64,000 bases of DNA, taken from assembly GCA_964619265.1 (NCBI GenBank), contig CAZUCE010000001.1:224178-288177 (forward strand), given 5' to 3'. The position numbers and the translations under genes were made by a program. The notes below the pieces were generated by a model. That model was not told where the DNA came from and made no database searches. It worked only from the letters and a program-made list of their open reading frames with translations. This DNA is from CAZUCE01 sp964619265. GTDB lineage: Bacteria; Planctomycetota; UBA1135; GCA-002686595. Below, piece after piece: positions 1 through 9,407 of this stretch; the stretch's first letter is position 1, and each line of letters begins with the position of its first letter.

Positions 1-1973
1 AGTTCCAGCTTGAGGTTCCGGGCTATCAGACCGTTCCGCGCGAAGCGTTGGTCCAGCCCGGCTCCCTTCGCGCGGCCCCGGTGGGGTTGGTCCCGGCTGG
101 TTCTTTGACCGGGCGTTTGATTTGGCCGCCCGGATTCAGGGCTCAGGACTTCGAACTGTTCGCTCTCGAGGCTTCCGCTAAGGGCTCACCCAGAAACAGG
201 CCATCTCACCGGCCGACCTCGGACGTGAAGGCGATCGACTGGCGGATCGAACCGGACGGAGTGTTCCGAATGGACAATCTTCCAGCAGGCGAGCTTGAGC
301 TGATGATCCAGCTAGCGGGCTGGCACGGCTTCGGAGGGCTTCTGGTTGAACCGGTGAGTGTCCCGATCGGATCCGAGGTCAACCTCGGCCCCCTGGATTT
401 GAACTCTGCCTTTACTTCCGAAGCAGGAGTTTGGCGCTGGGAAGACGGTTTGGTGGTGGGAGACGGGGTGCTTGTGGCTCGATCCAAGCACGCCGGCGCA
501 ATGAAGATGCCCGTGCGAGAGGGACTCGGGATCGTTCCCTTGGGTTGGAGCGACTTCTATTTTCTCGGCGAAGCTTCGCCCAAGGCTCCGTTCGGCCGAT
601 CCTCGCAAATGATGAACGGACCGAGCGACGAACAGCCCTTGCGTCGGGCGAAAGCCCAGCAAGTTCACGTCGGAGCTCCCGGCGCGCTGGAGCTCGGCTG
701 CACGTTGCGTTGCGTCGCGCAGCCCAGGACCTTCTCGGCCTCCAACCTTCCGGTGGATCCGGTGCCGGTTTCGAGCGAATTCGAGCTGCCGTGTCTTGCC
801 GGCCTGCCCTACGAGGTCGAGCTGAAGGCACCGGGCCACAAGGCGCAACGGTTTCAAGTAGCGGGGGTCCCTGGCGAGCGGATCCACTTGGAATTGGTCG
901 CACTCGAAAACGTCCCCGTGCAGTTCGAGCTTCCGTCCAGCCTTGGCGCGCAGACGCTGCTCGCTCGCCCGCGCTTCGCCGCAGAACAAAGTCCGCGGCC
1001 GTTCGCCCTGGCTCCTGCAACCTCCGCTGGGCGCTTTGAGTTCGACGCCCAAGTCTCACAGGAAGGTCCCTGGTGGATCGAAGCCCGCACTGGGTTTGGC
1101 GCGTTCGCGATCTTCGGTCCCTTCGAAGCTTCAACTCAAAGGGAGCCGCTCACCTTGAGCTGGCCGGCTTGCGGCGACCTAGAGGTGAGGTTTCCGCCGG
1201 TCGACACGATCGATCAGCCCGTCTTCCTTTTGGAGGGGCCGGCCGGTGTGCGAATCGAGGCGACCCTCGACGCGGATGGGGTTGCGCGGATCGAGAACGT
1301 TCCGGCGGGCGAGTGGTCCTGGTCCTTTCGCGCGTTTGCCCCGGAGCTTCCTCGTCCCTACTTGGAAGCAACCGATACCCGCCCGGCTTTGCGGTTGGAA
1401 GCCCCTATTCACGTTCTTCCCGGCCAGCTAACAGTCTGGAGCCCGCCCTTGGAATCGTGCGCTCTCGAACCGGTCTTGTTGACCCTGGAAACCGGAGCTG
1501 AGGAGGCCAGCAGTCTGCGCGCGGTGCGTTTGCCCGACCCGGACTTCACGCTCCTCCATGGAGGGAAGCGACCGCGATTGGATGGCTTGACCGGATCGCC
1601 GATCGAAGTCGAGCTTCCGGCCGAGGGCCTTCAGGGCGTGAAGTGCAAGTTGGGCGGACTTGAAATCAAGTTGCGCCGGACGGCGAGCCTCCACGCCTGG
1701 ACGGTCGAACTCGACGCCGAGCTGCGGCTGATATGGGACACTTCGGCGTTCGAGTTCCTGGACGAACGGGGCGGCCTATTTGAGTTGAGGACGCTCGACG
1801 GATTCGGCTCCGCGGTTAGCGCCCGAGTTCCGGTTGGCTTGGAAGACCCGATTCACTGGCCCGCCGGTGAAGCCGAGCTGTGGTGGACCCTGGAGGACAA
1901 CGAGCTGCTGATCGATGCTTCGTTCTGCAGCGGAGAGGCCCGGACCGAGTGGGTCGTGGCCGTCTCGCGCTAA
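1..1973 (+). CDS. Large secreted/surface-type protein, 3' part (left-truncated)
   Basis: The reading frame is open to the left edge of the window, so the gene starts outside it; at least 656 codons are present. A TTG at 48 is the first possible start inside the window but is probably internal. The protein has recurring beta-type segments with a 'dG..r..nlPAGe' pattern (for example VPAGEWSW near the middle and LPAGELEL near the left end), as in carboxypeptidase regulatory-like/Ig-fold surface domains. No catalytic motif or membrane anchor is visible in this part. It converges on hemE, with only about 20 bp between the two stop codons. A second long unknown protein at 36726-38588 has a similar flavour. 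No specific function can be named. Confidence 0.75.
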   Translation, partial: FQLEVPGYQTVPREALVQPGSLRAAPVGLVPAGSLTGRLIWPPGFRAQDFELFALEASAKGSPRNRPSHRPTSDVKAIDWRIEPDGVFRMDNLPAGELELMIQLAGWHGFGGLLVEPVSVPIGSEVNLGPLDLNSAFTSEAGVWRWEDGLVVGDGVLVARSKHAGAMKMPVREGLGIVPLGWSDFYFLGEASPKAPFGRSSQMMNGPSDEQPLRRAKAQQVHVGAPGALELGCTLRCVAQPRTFSASNLPVDPVPVSSEFELPCLAGLPYEVELKAPGHKAQRFQVAGVPGERIHLELVALENVPVQFELPSSLGAQTLLARPRFAAEQSPRPFALAPATSAGRFEFDAQVSQEGPWWIEARTGFGAFAIFGPFEASTQREPLTLSWPACGDLEVRFPPVDTIDQPVFLLEGPAGVRIEATLDADGVARIENVPAGEWSWSFRAFAPELPRPYLEATDTRPALRLEAPIHVLPGQLTVWSPPLESCALEPVLLTLETGAEEASSLRAVRLPDPDFTLLHGGKRPRLDGLTGSPIEVELPAEGLQGVKCKLGGLEIKLRRTASLHAWTVELDAELRLIWDTSAFEFLDERGGLFELRTLDGFGSAVSARVPVGLEDPIHWPAGEAELWWTLEDNELLIDASFCSGEARTEWVVAVSR

Positions 1974-1994
1974 ACGAACCACCCCGCCTAGGAA

Positions 1995-3032
1995 CTAACT
2001 GCGGCGGGCGAACAGGGTTTCGAAGGCGGCTCCGACGGAATCGACCGGAGTCTTCGGCAGGATCCCGCTGCCCAGGTTGAAGACGTATCCGGGGTGACCA
2101 CGAAATGCGTCGAGCACCCGGGCCGTCTCGCGACGCACAACGTCCGGCGAAGCGAACAGAATCGTGGGGTCGAGGTTGCCCTGCAGCGCGACGCCACGCG
2201 CGGCGCACAGGTTGCGCGCGCGGGCTACGTCGGTGCGCCAGTCGATCGACAGGGCGTCGGGTTCGGCGTCGAGCAAGACTTCGATCAAGTGCGAACCGCC
2301 GTTGGCGTAGACGAGGACAGGAGCGCCGGTCGATTTGGCCTCAGCGACGAGGCGTTTCAGGCTGGGCAGCAGGTGCTTGCGGTAGGTTTCGGCGTCGAGC
2401 GCACCCCCCCACGAGTCGAAGATCTGTAGCGCGTCGGCTCCGGCTGCGACCTGAGCTTTCAGGTAGGGCACTAGGTTCTCGGTGAGCTTGTCGGTCAAAG
2501 ACGAGAACAGATCCGGATCGTCGAACAGGATGCGTTTGCTGTTCTCGAAGTTGCGGCTGGTGCCGCCTTCGACCATGTAGCTGACCGTGGTGAAGGGTGC
2601 GCCACAAAATCCAACCAGGGCACGCTCCTTGCCAAGCTCGGCGCGAACCCGGCGAAGTGTCTCGAGCAGCGACGTCGTGTCCTGCTCTGGAACGAAATCA
2701 CGCAGCCCGTCTACGTCCTCGCGAGTGCGCACCGGCGGCGAGAGCACGGGGCCGCGGCCTTCGTGGAATTCGAGGTGCAACCCCATGGCTTGCGGCGGAA
2801 TCAGGATGTCTGAGAACACCACGGCCGTATCCATGCCATAGCGACGGATGGGCTGCAGCGTGATCTCGGTTGCCGTCGACGGATCCCCGGTCGTGTCGAG
2901 GAAGGTCTTGCCCTTGCGGGTGGCCTGATACTCGGGCAGATAGCGCCCGGCTTGACGCATCATCCAGCCCGTGGGGGCGTCCTGGGCTTCACCGCGCAGG
3001 GCGGCAAGGAATCGTTCGCGCGGCGTCGACAT
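1995..3032 (-). CDS. hemE: Uroporphyrinogen decarboxylase
   Basis: This cytoplasmic enzyme decarboxylates uroporphyrinogen III to coproporphyrinogen III in heme synthesis. The 345-residue product is of normal family length. It carries the N-terminal signature WMMRQAGRYLPEY (residues 23-35), the active-site aspartate in FSDIL (Asp75), GFCGAPFT near 140, IFDSWGG near 208 and LQGNLDP near 290. The chosen ATG overlaps the TAA stop of the upstream protease gene by one base (TAATG), so it should be translationally coupled. It is the last gene of the ispG-CPBP-hemE operon. A longer open frame extends upstream but only shadows the protease gene. Confidence 0.97.
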   Translation of the reverse strand: MSTPRERFLAALRGEAQDAPTGWMMRQAGRYLPEYQATRKGKTFLDTTGDPSTATEITLQPIRRYGMDTAVVFSDILIPPQAMGLHLEFHEGRGPVLSPPVRTREDVDGLRDFVPEQDTTSLLETLRRVRAELGKERALVGFCGAPFTTVSYMVEGGTSRNFENSKRILFDDPDLFSSLTDKLTENLVPYLKAQVAAGADALQIFDSWGGALDAETYRKHLLPSLKRLVAEAKSTGAPVLVYANGGSHLIEVLLDAEPDALSIDWRTDVARARNLCAARGVALQGNLDPTILFASPDVVRRETARVLDAFRGHPGYVFNLGSGILPKTPVDSVGAAFETLFARRS

Positions 3033-4453
3033 TAGAGGAAGGCGGAGAGGAAGAAGATCTGAACGGCGTTGAACACGGCGTGGGCCATCAGGCACGGCAG
3101 CAAGCTCCGCGTACGCTCGAAGAGCCAGCAGAGCACGAAGCCAACCCAGACAATGGCGAACTGGCCGATGGGATCGTATCCGTGGGAGAACCCAAACAGC
3201 AGCGAGCTGCCGAGGGCGGCTGGCAGGAAGGCAAAGCGCTTGCGGAAGCCAGCGAACAGAACGCCGCGGAAGGCGAGTTCTTCGAATAGCGGTGCCCAGA
3301 TGGCGGCCTCCACCAAGATGGCGGAGATCGAGTCCGGGCCAGCGCCGACTACGTAGTCGAGGATCGGATTGCTCCAAAGGTCGCGCTCGACCAGGGGGGC
3401 GGTCAGCAGGGTCCAAGCGACGAGCCCGATTCCAGCAAGCAGAGCGCCGGCGAGAGCGGATCCGATGGCCGAGGGCCAGCGACCGGCTTCTACACGGAAC
3501 CCGACCAAATCCACCGGCGAGCAGCCCCTCGCGCGTGCGCCAAGGAAGATCAGGACGATCAGGGGCATAGAGCTGAGCGCGGTGCTGACCCCCGAGAGTG
3601 GGCTGCCGGAGATCGACACAACAAGGCCGCTCAGCAGTTGGAAGCTGACCCAGTACAGGCAGAAGACCCCCCATCCGTGGAAGCGATCCACGCCGTGAAC
3701 CGCGCAGTCAAACGAACCTACGCGCCAGGCCTTGCGTCCTGAAAACACAAGCACGGCCAGTGCGGCGAGAGCTCCAAAGCCGAGGGGTACGAGGGTTCCC
3801 AGGCGCGTGGAGAAGCGCGTGGCCAGTTGTCCCAAGTGCCATCCATACCAGTCAGCGATTTTACCGGCTTCGATGGAGTGCCCCGCGGCACGTTCGCGAG
3901 CGCCGTTCACGAGCGCCGAGCCGAGACCGTCGAGATTGAACTCGACGTCCGGGTTGTCTTCGTTCCAGTCCTCCGGCAACACCGGATCGGGATCGAGCTC
4001 AAAGGCCTCGATGGCGCGGGCGCGCAGGCGAAGCTTGGCCGCTGCTAGTCGGCTTTGTTCCGCGCGAGCGGGATTCTCTGGGTCTTTGGCGAAGTCCGCG
4101 AAGGCTTCTAGGTCCGCCGCGGCCGAATCAAGGATCTCCGCTGAGTTGCGGCGCGCGGCTTCGAGCCAATCCGCGGCCCCGATCCCCAAGAACCCGGGTC
4201 CGCTAGAGCCACGGAATTCACGTTCGATGCCGAGCCGCAGTTCCAGGTCGCGCTCGCCCGCGAGGATCGCGATCTCGACCGGGTGCTGAACCCGCGACAC
4301 CGGATGTTCCGGGCGTGACGCGAAGATCCCCAGTCCAAACAACAGCGCCAGCAGCACCGTTGCCATCGCGACCGCCGGGGCCGGCAGCCAGCGGGTCGCG
4401 GGGGCTGCCTTCTCGGCCGGGGCGTCCAATCCAGGATCTGCGGAATCGCTCAC
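3032..4453 (-). CDS. CPBP-family intramembrane metalloprotease
   Basis: This 473-residue membrane protein has one hydrophobic segment near residues 24-45, a long soluble, acidic, helix-rich insert, and a C-terminal multi-helix CPBP (type II CAAX prenyl endopeptidase/Rce1-like) domain. The domain contains EELAFRG (391-397), GFSHG (His424) and MAHAVFN (His458, Asn462), the expected catalytic and metal-binding signature. The GTG start lies in a GTGA overlap with the ispG stop, and its own stop overlaps the hemE start. Bacterial CPBP proteins act on membrane substrates, but the substrate here is unknown. The extended N-terminal half is larger than in most family members. The sandwich position between ispG and hemE suggests co-expression, not necessarily a shared pathway. 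Confidence 0.9.
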   Translation of the reverse strand: MSDSADPGLDAPAEKAAPATRWLPAPAVAMATVLLALLFGLGIFASRPEHPVSRVQHPVEIAILAGERDLELRLGIEREFRGSSGPGFLGIGAADWLEAARRNSAEILDSAAADLEAFADFAKDPENPARAEQSRLAAAKLRLRARAIEAFELDPDPVLPEDWNEDNPDVEFNLDGLGSALVNGARERAAGHSIEAGKIADWYGWHLGQLATRFSTRLGTLVPLGFGALAALAVLVFSGRKAWRVGSFDCAVHGVDRFHGWGVFCLYWVSFQLLSGLVVSISGSPLSGVSTALSSMPLIVLIFLGARARGCSPVDLVGFRVEAGRWPSAIGSALAGALLAGIGLVAWTLLTAPLVERDLWSNPILDYVVGAGPDSISAILVEAAIWAPLFEELAFRGVLFAGFRKRFAFLPAALGSSLLFGFSHGYDPIGQFAIVWVGFVLCWLFERTRSLLPCLMAHAVFNAVQIFFLSAFL

Positions 4454-5580
4454 GCGCGGGTGCCGATCAGCGCGTCCAGTTCGCGCTGCAAGGCGCCCAG
4501 GATGTCGTCGTAGGAATAGCTGCCCACCGATTCCTCGCCGCGCTTCAAGTTGACCTGCGTCGGGCCGCACCACAGGCCCAGGTCCGCGTCGTCGGTCTCG
4601 CCGGGGCCGTTCACGCGGCAACCCATCACGGCGATCGTGAGATCGTGTTCGGCGGCGTACTCCGTCATCGTCTTGACGTCCTGGGCGAGCTCGATGAATC
4701 GTTCGTTTTCCACGCGGCTGCATGAGGGGCACGCCACGATGTTCAGGCCGTCGAAGAACTTGGGCGGGACGGACCGGAATCGACCGGCTTCGATGTCGGC
4801 GATCAGTTCACGCCCGACGGCGATTTCACGTCCTTTATCGGCGAACGGAACCGTCAGCGAAACGCGCAGCGTGTCGCCAATCCCACGGGAAATCAGCTGC
4901 TCGAACGCAATTCGGGTCTTGATGATGCCGTCGGGGGGCATGCCGGCTTCGGTCACGCCCAGGTGCAGCGGAACGTCCGGTCGGGCTTCGGCAAAGCGTC
5001 GGTTGGCTTCGATCACCAGCCTTGGGTCCGAGTCTTTGATCGACACGCAGAAGTGCGGGAAGTCGAGTCCGTCGAGCATGGCGGAATGATCCACCGCGCA
5101 CTGCACGAGACCGCCCACGTGATCGTCCGCGAAGCGCTCCTTGTATTCCGGAGCCAGCGAGCCCGCGTTCACGCCGATGCGCATCGCCAGGCTGTGCGTC
5201 CGCGCGACGTCTGCCAGGAACCGGACCTTCTCTTCGACCGGCTTGTCCTTCTCATGGTGGTGCAAGTGCCCGGGGTTGTAGCGAACCTTGTCCACCATCG
5301 GCGCAACCACCTCGGCCAGCCGGTAGTTCTCCTGTAGGTCGACGGACAGCCGTGCTTCGGTCTTGGATCGAATTTCACGCAGTGCTTCCACGTCGGCCTT
5401 CGAGTCGATCGCAATCCGCACCAGGTCTGCCCCGGCTTGCTCCAGGATCCGAACCTGCTCAAGCGTCGCCGGAATGTCCTGGGTGCGCGTCGCTGCCATG
5501 CTCTGCACGGCGATCGGGGCCGAGCCGCCGATGGCGAGATCACGGACGTGGATCGTGCGGGTTGTTCGTTCGGGAAGCAT
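4450..5580 (-). CDS. ispG: 4-hydroxy-3-methylbut-2-enyl diphosphate synthase
   Basis: IspG (GcpE) converts MEcPP to HMBPP in the non-mevalonate isoprenoid pathway, using a 4Fe-4S cluster. The 376-residue length fits the short (TIM barrel plus cluster domain) bacterial form. The cluster ligands are visible as Cys284 and Cys287 in CPSCSR and Cys321 in GCRVNGPGE, with catalytic Glu328. The N-terminal barrel motifs IAVQSM, ADLVRIA and VDKVRYNPGH are present. It is the first gene of the operon with the CPBP protease and hemE (4-bp GTGA overlap). A 361-bp region separates it from the divergent oxidase gene. Confidence 0.97.
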   Translation of the reverse strand: MLPERTTRTIHVRDLAIGGSAPIAVQSMAATRTQDIPATLEQVRILEQAGADLVRIAIDSKADVEALREIRSKTEARLSVDLQENYRLAEVVAPMVDKVRYNPGHLHHHEKDKPVEEKVRFLADVARTHSLAMRIGVNAGSLAPEYKERFADDHVGGLVQCAVDHSAMLDGLDFPHFCVSIKDSDPRLVIEANRRFAEARPDVPLHLGVTEAGMPPDGIIKTRIAFEQLISRGIGDTLRVSLTVPFADKGREIAVGRELIADIEAGRFRSVPPKFFDGLNIVACPSCSRVENERFIELAQDVKTMTEYAAEHDLTIAVMGCRVNGPGETDDADLGLWCGPTQVNLKRGEESVGSYSYDDILGALQRELDALIGTRA

Positions 5581-5941
5581 GGCGGCCTGGCGGCGGGGGC
5601 CCTGGGTCGGGAGCCCTTTGGGGGGGGTCCGGCGGCCGGGTCATTCGGAATAGGGTCTCGGCGCGACATCATAGGCTCGTCCGAGCGGGCTTCTCGGGCT
5701 TCTCGCCCCGGCGCGGTAGGAATTCAACCGAGCCTGCCCGCGCCGCAACACACGGCCTGCTTGGAGGGCTTGCGGAGGGATCGGCCAGGGCTGGTTCATC
5801 CCGTGCCCATGGCTCGAGGGGCCTACGGGCCGATGGGACGTTCCGGCCATCCCGAGGCCCCTGGGCTACCCGATCCGCCCCTCGCCGTGGTCAGATGTTC
5901 TCTCCCACCCCCGAAAGCCACCGGACCCCCCCTTTCATCAC
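5581..5941. promoter_or_regulatory. Divergent intergenic region between ispG and the oxidase gene
   Basis: This 361-bp region has no convincing gene. It must hold the promoters of the leftward ispG operon and the rightward oxidase gene. On the minus strand a TATGAT hexamer (around 5665-5675), roughly 90 bp before the ispG ATG, could be a -10 element, but no clear -35 partner was seen. A G-rich run lies close to the ispG start. No operator-like palindrome stands out. Confidence 0.4.
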
Positions 5942-7237
5942 GTGCGAGCCAAAGTGCTGATCGTCGGCGGCGGCGTCATGGGCAACTCGATTGCCCTCCA
6001 CGCCGCCCGTTACTTCGACCCCTACCGCGATCCTGTCGTGCTCCTCGAGCGCAGCGACCTGGCTTCGGGCTCATCCGGAGCGTCCGGGGCGCTGCTCCGT
6101 CAGCACTACGCCACGCCCGCGATTGCCTCGATGGCCCGCGATTCGATGCGCGAGTACGCGGCCTTTGAGGGTCGAACCGGGCGCAGCGTGGGTTTCCGCC
6201 GGGCGGGCGTGTTGACCCTGGCCGGACCCGAGCGACCGGAGACCCTCGAGCGCCTGCGCGGCAACGTCGAGGCCCAGGCCAAAATCGGAATCGAGACTCA
6301 GGTGCTCGACGCCGAGGCGATCCGTGCGCGCGTGCCAGGAATCGAGGTCGCTGACGAGGCGATCGCTGCGTTCGAGCCCGGGGGCGGCTACGTGGACGCT
6401 GGTTGCTGCGTGCAAGAGTTTGCTGCCTTGGCGCGGTCTTACGGAGCTTCCACGCGGATCGGCGTCAGCAACAGCGAGTTGATCGTGAAGGACGGCCGCG
6501 TGGTCGGCGCGGAGACGACCGAGGGTCGCTACGATGCGGACAAGGTCGTTATCGTGGCGGGCGCATGGACGCGACGGTTGCTGGCGCAATACGGCGTGGA
6601 TGTGCCGCTCAAGGTCGCGCGGGTCGAACAACACTTCGTGTCGCTCCCCAAGGACGAAGAGGACACGGATCCGGGGTTGCATGAGACCAACCAGTGGAAC
6701 GTGGACCTCGAAGACCCGCTCGAGGAAGAACAAGAGCGCTTGATGGGCTCGGGAGACGCCCGCCCCAGCTCCGAACATCCGGTCATCATCGACCTTGAGT
6801 ACGGCTTCTACACCCGGGCCGAACCGCGCCACGGGCGCACGCGGATCTGTCCCATCGGCTACAAGTCCGAGGACATCCTCGACGCTCCGATCGACGGCGA
6901 CGAGCCGCGCGACGAGCATGGAACCTGGGCGCGTGCAGCCCTGCGTCGCCGGTTGCCGATCTACGAGGGCGAAAAGTCGATGGGCAGTGTGCTCTCTTGG
7001 TTCCCGATCACACCCGACGGTCGCGCGATCATCGGTACGGTGCCCGGGCACGAGGGCTTGATCATCGCGACAGGCTTCGCAGACCACGGCTTCAAGCTGG
7101 CGCCTTCGGTAGGCGAAGGCGTTGCGCAAATGCTGGCGGGCGACCCGATCAGCGCGTTTGATCCGGAGTACTTCTCCTTCGAGCGATTTGCGGGCGGGAG
7201 CACCGACGGAGATTGGAGCGAACGTCTCTTCCTCTAG
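5942..7237 (+). CDS. FAD-dependent oxidoreductase of the DAO (sarcosine/amino acid oxidase) family
   Basis: The 431-residue protein starts with a Rossmann FAD-binding motif VLIVGGGVMG (5-14) and has ATGFADHGFKLAP near the C-terminus, typical of the DAO superfamily (sarcosine oxidase, glycine oxidase, dimethylglycine-dehydrogenase-like). It should oxidise a C-N bond of a small amine or amino acid; the substrate cannot be read from the sequence. An acidic segment around residues 238-275 (rich in Glu/Asp) is an unusual insertion before the strand IDLEYGFYTR. The GTG start was chosen because the FAD motif follows directly; no clear ribosome binding site is visible. The gene lies about 1.2 kb from the hydroxyproline cluster on the opposite strand, so it may belong to general amino-acid use rather than that pathway. 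Confidence 0.85.
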   Translation: MRAKVLIVGGGVMGNSIALHAARYFDPYRDPVVLLERSDLASGSSGASGALLRQHYATPAIASMARDSMREYAAFEGRTGRSVGFRRAGVLTLAGPERPETLERLRGNVEAQAKIGIETQVLDAEAIRARVPGIEVADEAIAAFEPGGGYVDAGCCVQEFAALARSYGASTRIGVSNSELIVKDGRVVGAETTEGRYDADKVVIVAGAWTRRLLAQYGVDVPLKVARVEQHFVSLPKDEEDTDPGLHETNQWNVDLEDPLEEEQERLMGSGDARPSSEHPVIIDLEYGFYTRAEPRHGRTRICPIGYKSEDILDAPIDGDEPRDEHGTWARAALRRRLPIYEGEKSMGSVLSWFPITPDGRAIIGTVPGHEGLIIATGFADHGFKLAPSVGEGVAQMLAGDPISAFDPEYFSFERFAGGSTDGDWSERLFL

Positions 7238-7238
7238 T

Positions 7239-8234
7239 TTGCCTGGTCTTGAGAAGTCGAACCTTGAGCCCAACAGCGGGCCTTGGAGCTTGTTCTGGAA
7301 GCTCGCCGCGTTCGCCGTCCTGGGTGCGGTCTCGATGCTCCTCTGGCTGGCTTTACGGGGCTGGTCGAAGACGGATCTGATCCGGCTTGACCGCGAATGG
7401 CAGGAGTTGATCGCGGAGGTCGCGCCCCTTCCCCAGGAGTCCGGAAATTCAGAATCCGAATTGGAGCGCCTTACCATCCGGGCGGAGGAACTTGGGGCCC
7501 GCCAAGCGTGGAAGAACTGGGCCACGGAAATGGAGACCGGCCACTCGCTCAGGGACCTCGGCCCAGACCTGCGTCAGGTCTTGTCCGAGATGGCGAAGGA
7601 GATTGAAGCGGGTCGCTATTCTCGAGCACAGCCCGGAGGCCAAGCTGGGTTCACTTCGTTTTATGCGGCCCTCTCACTGCTGTTGAGCGACGAGGAGCTG
7701 ACCGCCCAGACGGCGAGGTCCTTGGCGCGATACGCCCGGACGATCCAGAGGGAAGGCACGCAGGCCTCGTTAAATCTGGGGCGTGTCTCCTTGAACATCT
7801 TGCTCGAGCGCGCGCAACAGGAGCCGGAGATTCTGAAGGTCTTGCAAGAGATCGACCCGCCGGCGCCTGGCGAGCTGTTCGCGGCGGTCTTTCGGGGACA
7901 GGTGATGCTCGCGAGCGAATTCACGAACCCCGGCGAACCCATCGGCGGGGCACTGAGCAGCCCAGACGCCCCTGAGAGTTACGGGGTCCGCGCCGCGATC
8001 CTCAAGCAGGCGGAAGAGGTTCGGCCGCTCCGGGATCAACCCGACCAATTTGAATCCCTCCCTCCCCCCACGGTCCCGGGCCGCGTGTGGACGTTCCTAG
8101 CAGCGCAGTTCGGCACTCCTTCCCTTCAGATTCAAATCAAGCGTTCACTCCTCGACGCGCCCTTCGACGAATACGGAAAGACCTGGAGTGACTTTCTCGA
8201 GCGTTGGGAGCAAGTCGTCGGCGAGCATCCCTAA
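7239..8234 (+). CDS. Membrane-anchored protein of unknown function
   Basis: This is a 331-residue product if the TTG one base after the oxidase stop is used; a second TTG at 7290 is possible and there is no ATG near the likely start. One hydrophobic segment (about residues 20-43, around LAAFAVLGAVSMLLWLAL) is followed by a largely helical soluble domain rich in Glu, Gln and Arg, suggesting a single-pass protein with most of the chain on one side of the membrane. No domain was recognised. It follows the oxidase so closely that co-transcription is likely. The start position is uncertain. Confidence 0.6.
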   Translation: MPGLEKSNLEPNSGPWSLFWKLAAFAVLGAVSMLLWLALRGWSKTDLIRLDREWQELIAEVAPLPQESGNSESELERLTIRAEELGARQAWKNWATEMETGHSLRDLGPDLRQVLSEMAKEIEAGRYSRAQPGGQAGFTSFYAALSLLLSDEELTAQTARSLARYARTIQREGTQASLNLGRVSLNILLERAQQEPEILKVLQEIDPPAPGELFAAVFRGQVMLASEFTNPGEPIGGALSSPDAPESYGVRAAILKQAEEVRPLRDQPDQFESLPPPTVPGRVWTFLAAQFGTPSLQIQIKRSLLDAPFDEYGKTWSDFLERWEQVVGEHP

Positions 8235-8428
8235 CCAAGGCGGCGAGACGGCGGATCCCCATCGAGGATCGCGCGAAAAAGAGCCAACGCACCTTCCAGA
8301 GCGAAGGCTCGTAGGGCCGATTCCAGCGAGCTGGCGACCGACCGCGGCGAGGTCGGCCTCGAGGGCTAGGACTCTTCTTCCATGACGCCGCTTTGGAGAG
8401 GCGCCCCGCCAGGATCCTCCGGTCGACT

Positions 8429-9400
8429 TCAGGAATTCTGCGGAGCGGCTCCCACGGCGCCATCCCAGTCCTTCCACCATTTTTGGAAGAGGTCGAATTG
8501 GGCTTCGACGAAGCTCTTCTGGCTCGCGGAGAGTTCGTCGGTGGGGTTGAAGTGCAGCCGATAAGCGTCGTCGCCGCCGAGCACCATCAGGTGCTTGTAG
8601 ACCAGAACCAGGTCGGGACCCTCGTCGAAGGTGGACAGGACGCGCAGGGCTTCCTCGAGTTCCTGGGCGAGCCTCCGCGCTCGCGTGTCGCCTGCCTGGG
8701 CTTCGCGACCTAGTTGGACCAACCGAAGGACCGGCCCGGGGAGCGCGTTGCCGATGCCGGTGATCGCGCCCGCGGCGCCGCAGCGCACGTATCCATGGAC
8801 GACCTGGGTGTCCACGCCGACCAGCAGCTTGAGTTCTGGCTCGGCGCCGGTGATGTGTTCGGCGGCGTAGCTCAGAGAATTCGCTCCGCCAAACTCCTTG
8901 AAGCCGATCAGGTTGGGAAACTCGGCGCGCAGGTCGAAGAACAACTCGGCGCGGGTTTCGAAGCCGTAGTACGGACTGTTGTAGATGACCGCCGGAGTCT
9001 CGGGTGCGGCGCTCAGCACGGCGGCGAAGTGCTGCCGCTGAGCGAGTGCGGAGGATCCGCGGGATAGGACGCGGGGGATGACCATGAGTCCGGCCGCACC
9101 GACGCTTGCGGCGTGCCTGGCGTGGTCGACCGCCGAGCCCGTGTTGACGGCGCCGGTGCCGACTATCACGGGGATCTTGGCTGCGACGAGTCGAGCCACG
9201 CCCTCCTGGCGCCAGGCGTCGGTGAGCAGGGGCCAGTCCCCCATCGAGCCGCAGTAGACGACTCCCGACATCCCGGCTTTGTACAACTCTTTGCCCTTGG
9301 CAACGAGCGCATCGAAGTCGGGCCGGCGGTTTGAGTCGCACGGAGTCATCAGGGCCGGCAAGCAACCATCGAGGACATCCCGGGCGGCAGAAGGGCTCAT
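8429..9400 (-). CDS. DapA-family lyase, probable 1-pyrroline-4-hydroxy-2-carboxylate deaminase
   Basis: The 323-residue TIM-barrel protein belongs to the dihydrodipicolinate synthase/N-acetylneuraminate lyase family. Tyr140 (in VIYNSPYYG) and the Schiff-base Lys168 (in LIGFKEFGG) are in place. In hydroxyproline degradation a DapA-family enzyme deaminates 1-pyrroline-4-hydroxy-2-carboxylate to 2-oxoglutarate semialdehyde. The neighbouring aldehyde dehydrogenase, hydroxyproline epimerase and D-amino acid dehydrogenase make this the best reading. A related possibility, 5-keto-4-deoxyglucarate dehydratase, yields the same semialdehyde, but no sugar-acid gene is nearby. It lies 7 bp after the regulator gene and is the last gene of the leftward arm. 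Confidence 0.85.
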   Translation of the reverse strand: MSPSAARDVLDGCLPALMTPCDSNRRPDFDALVAKGKELYKAGMSGVVYCGSMGDWPLLTDAWRQEGVARLVAAKIPVIVGTGAVNTGSAVDHARHAASVGAAGLMVIPRVLSRGSSALAQRQHFAAVLSAAPETPAVIYNSPYYGFETRAELFFDLRAEFPNLIGFKEFGGANSLSYAAEHITGAEPELKLLVGVDTQVVHGYVRCGAAGAITGIGNALPGPVLRLVQLGREAQAGDTRARRLAQELEEALRVLSTFDEGPDLVLVYKHLMVLGGDDAYRLHFNPTDELSASQKSFVEAQFDLFQKWWKDWDGAVGAAPQNS

Positions 9401-9407
9401 CGTGACG

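Noticed and set aside
6071..7525. 484-codon open frame antisense to the FAD oxidase
   Set aside because: A product of high GC content opposite a real gene; no recognised domain or start signal.
8235..8428. Frames in the 194-bp gap between the membrane-anchored protein and the DapA-family gene
   Set aside because: No start signals or family resemblance; treated as the space between two convergent genes.
8145..9365. 406-codon open frame on the minus strand overlapping the DapA-family gene
   Set aside because: Arg/Pro/Gly-rich shadow frame of the real gene; no family features.
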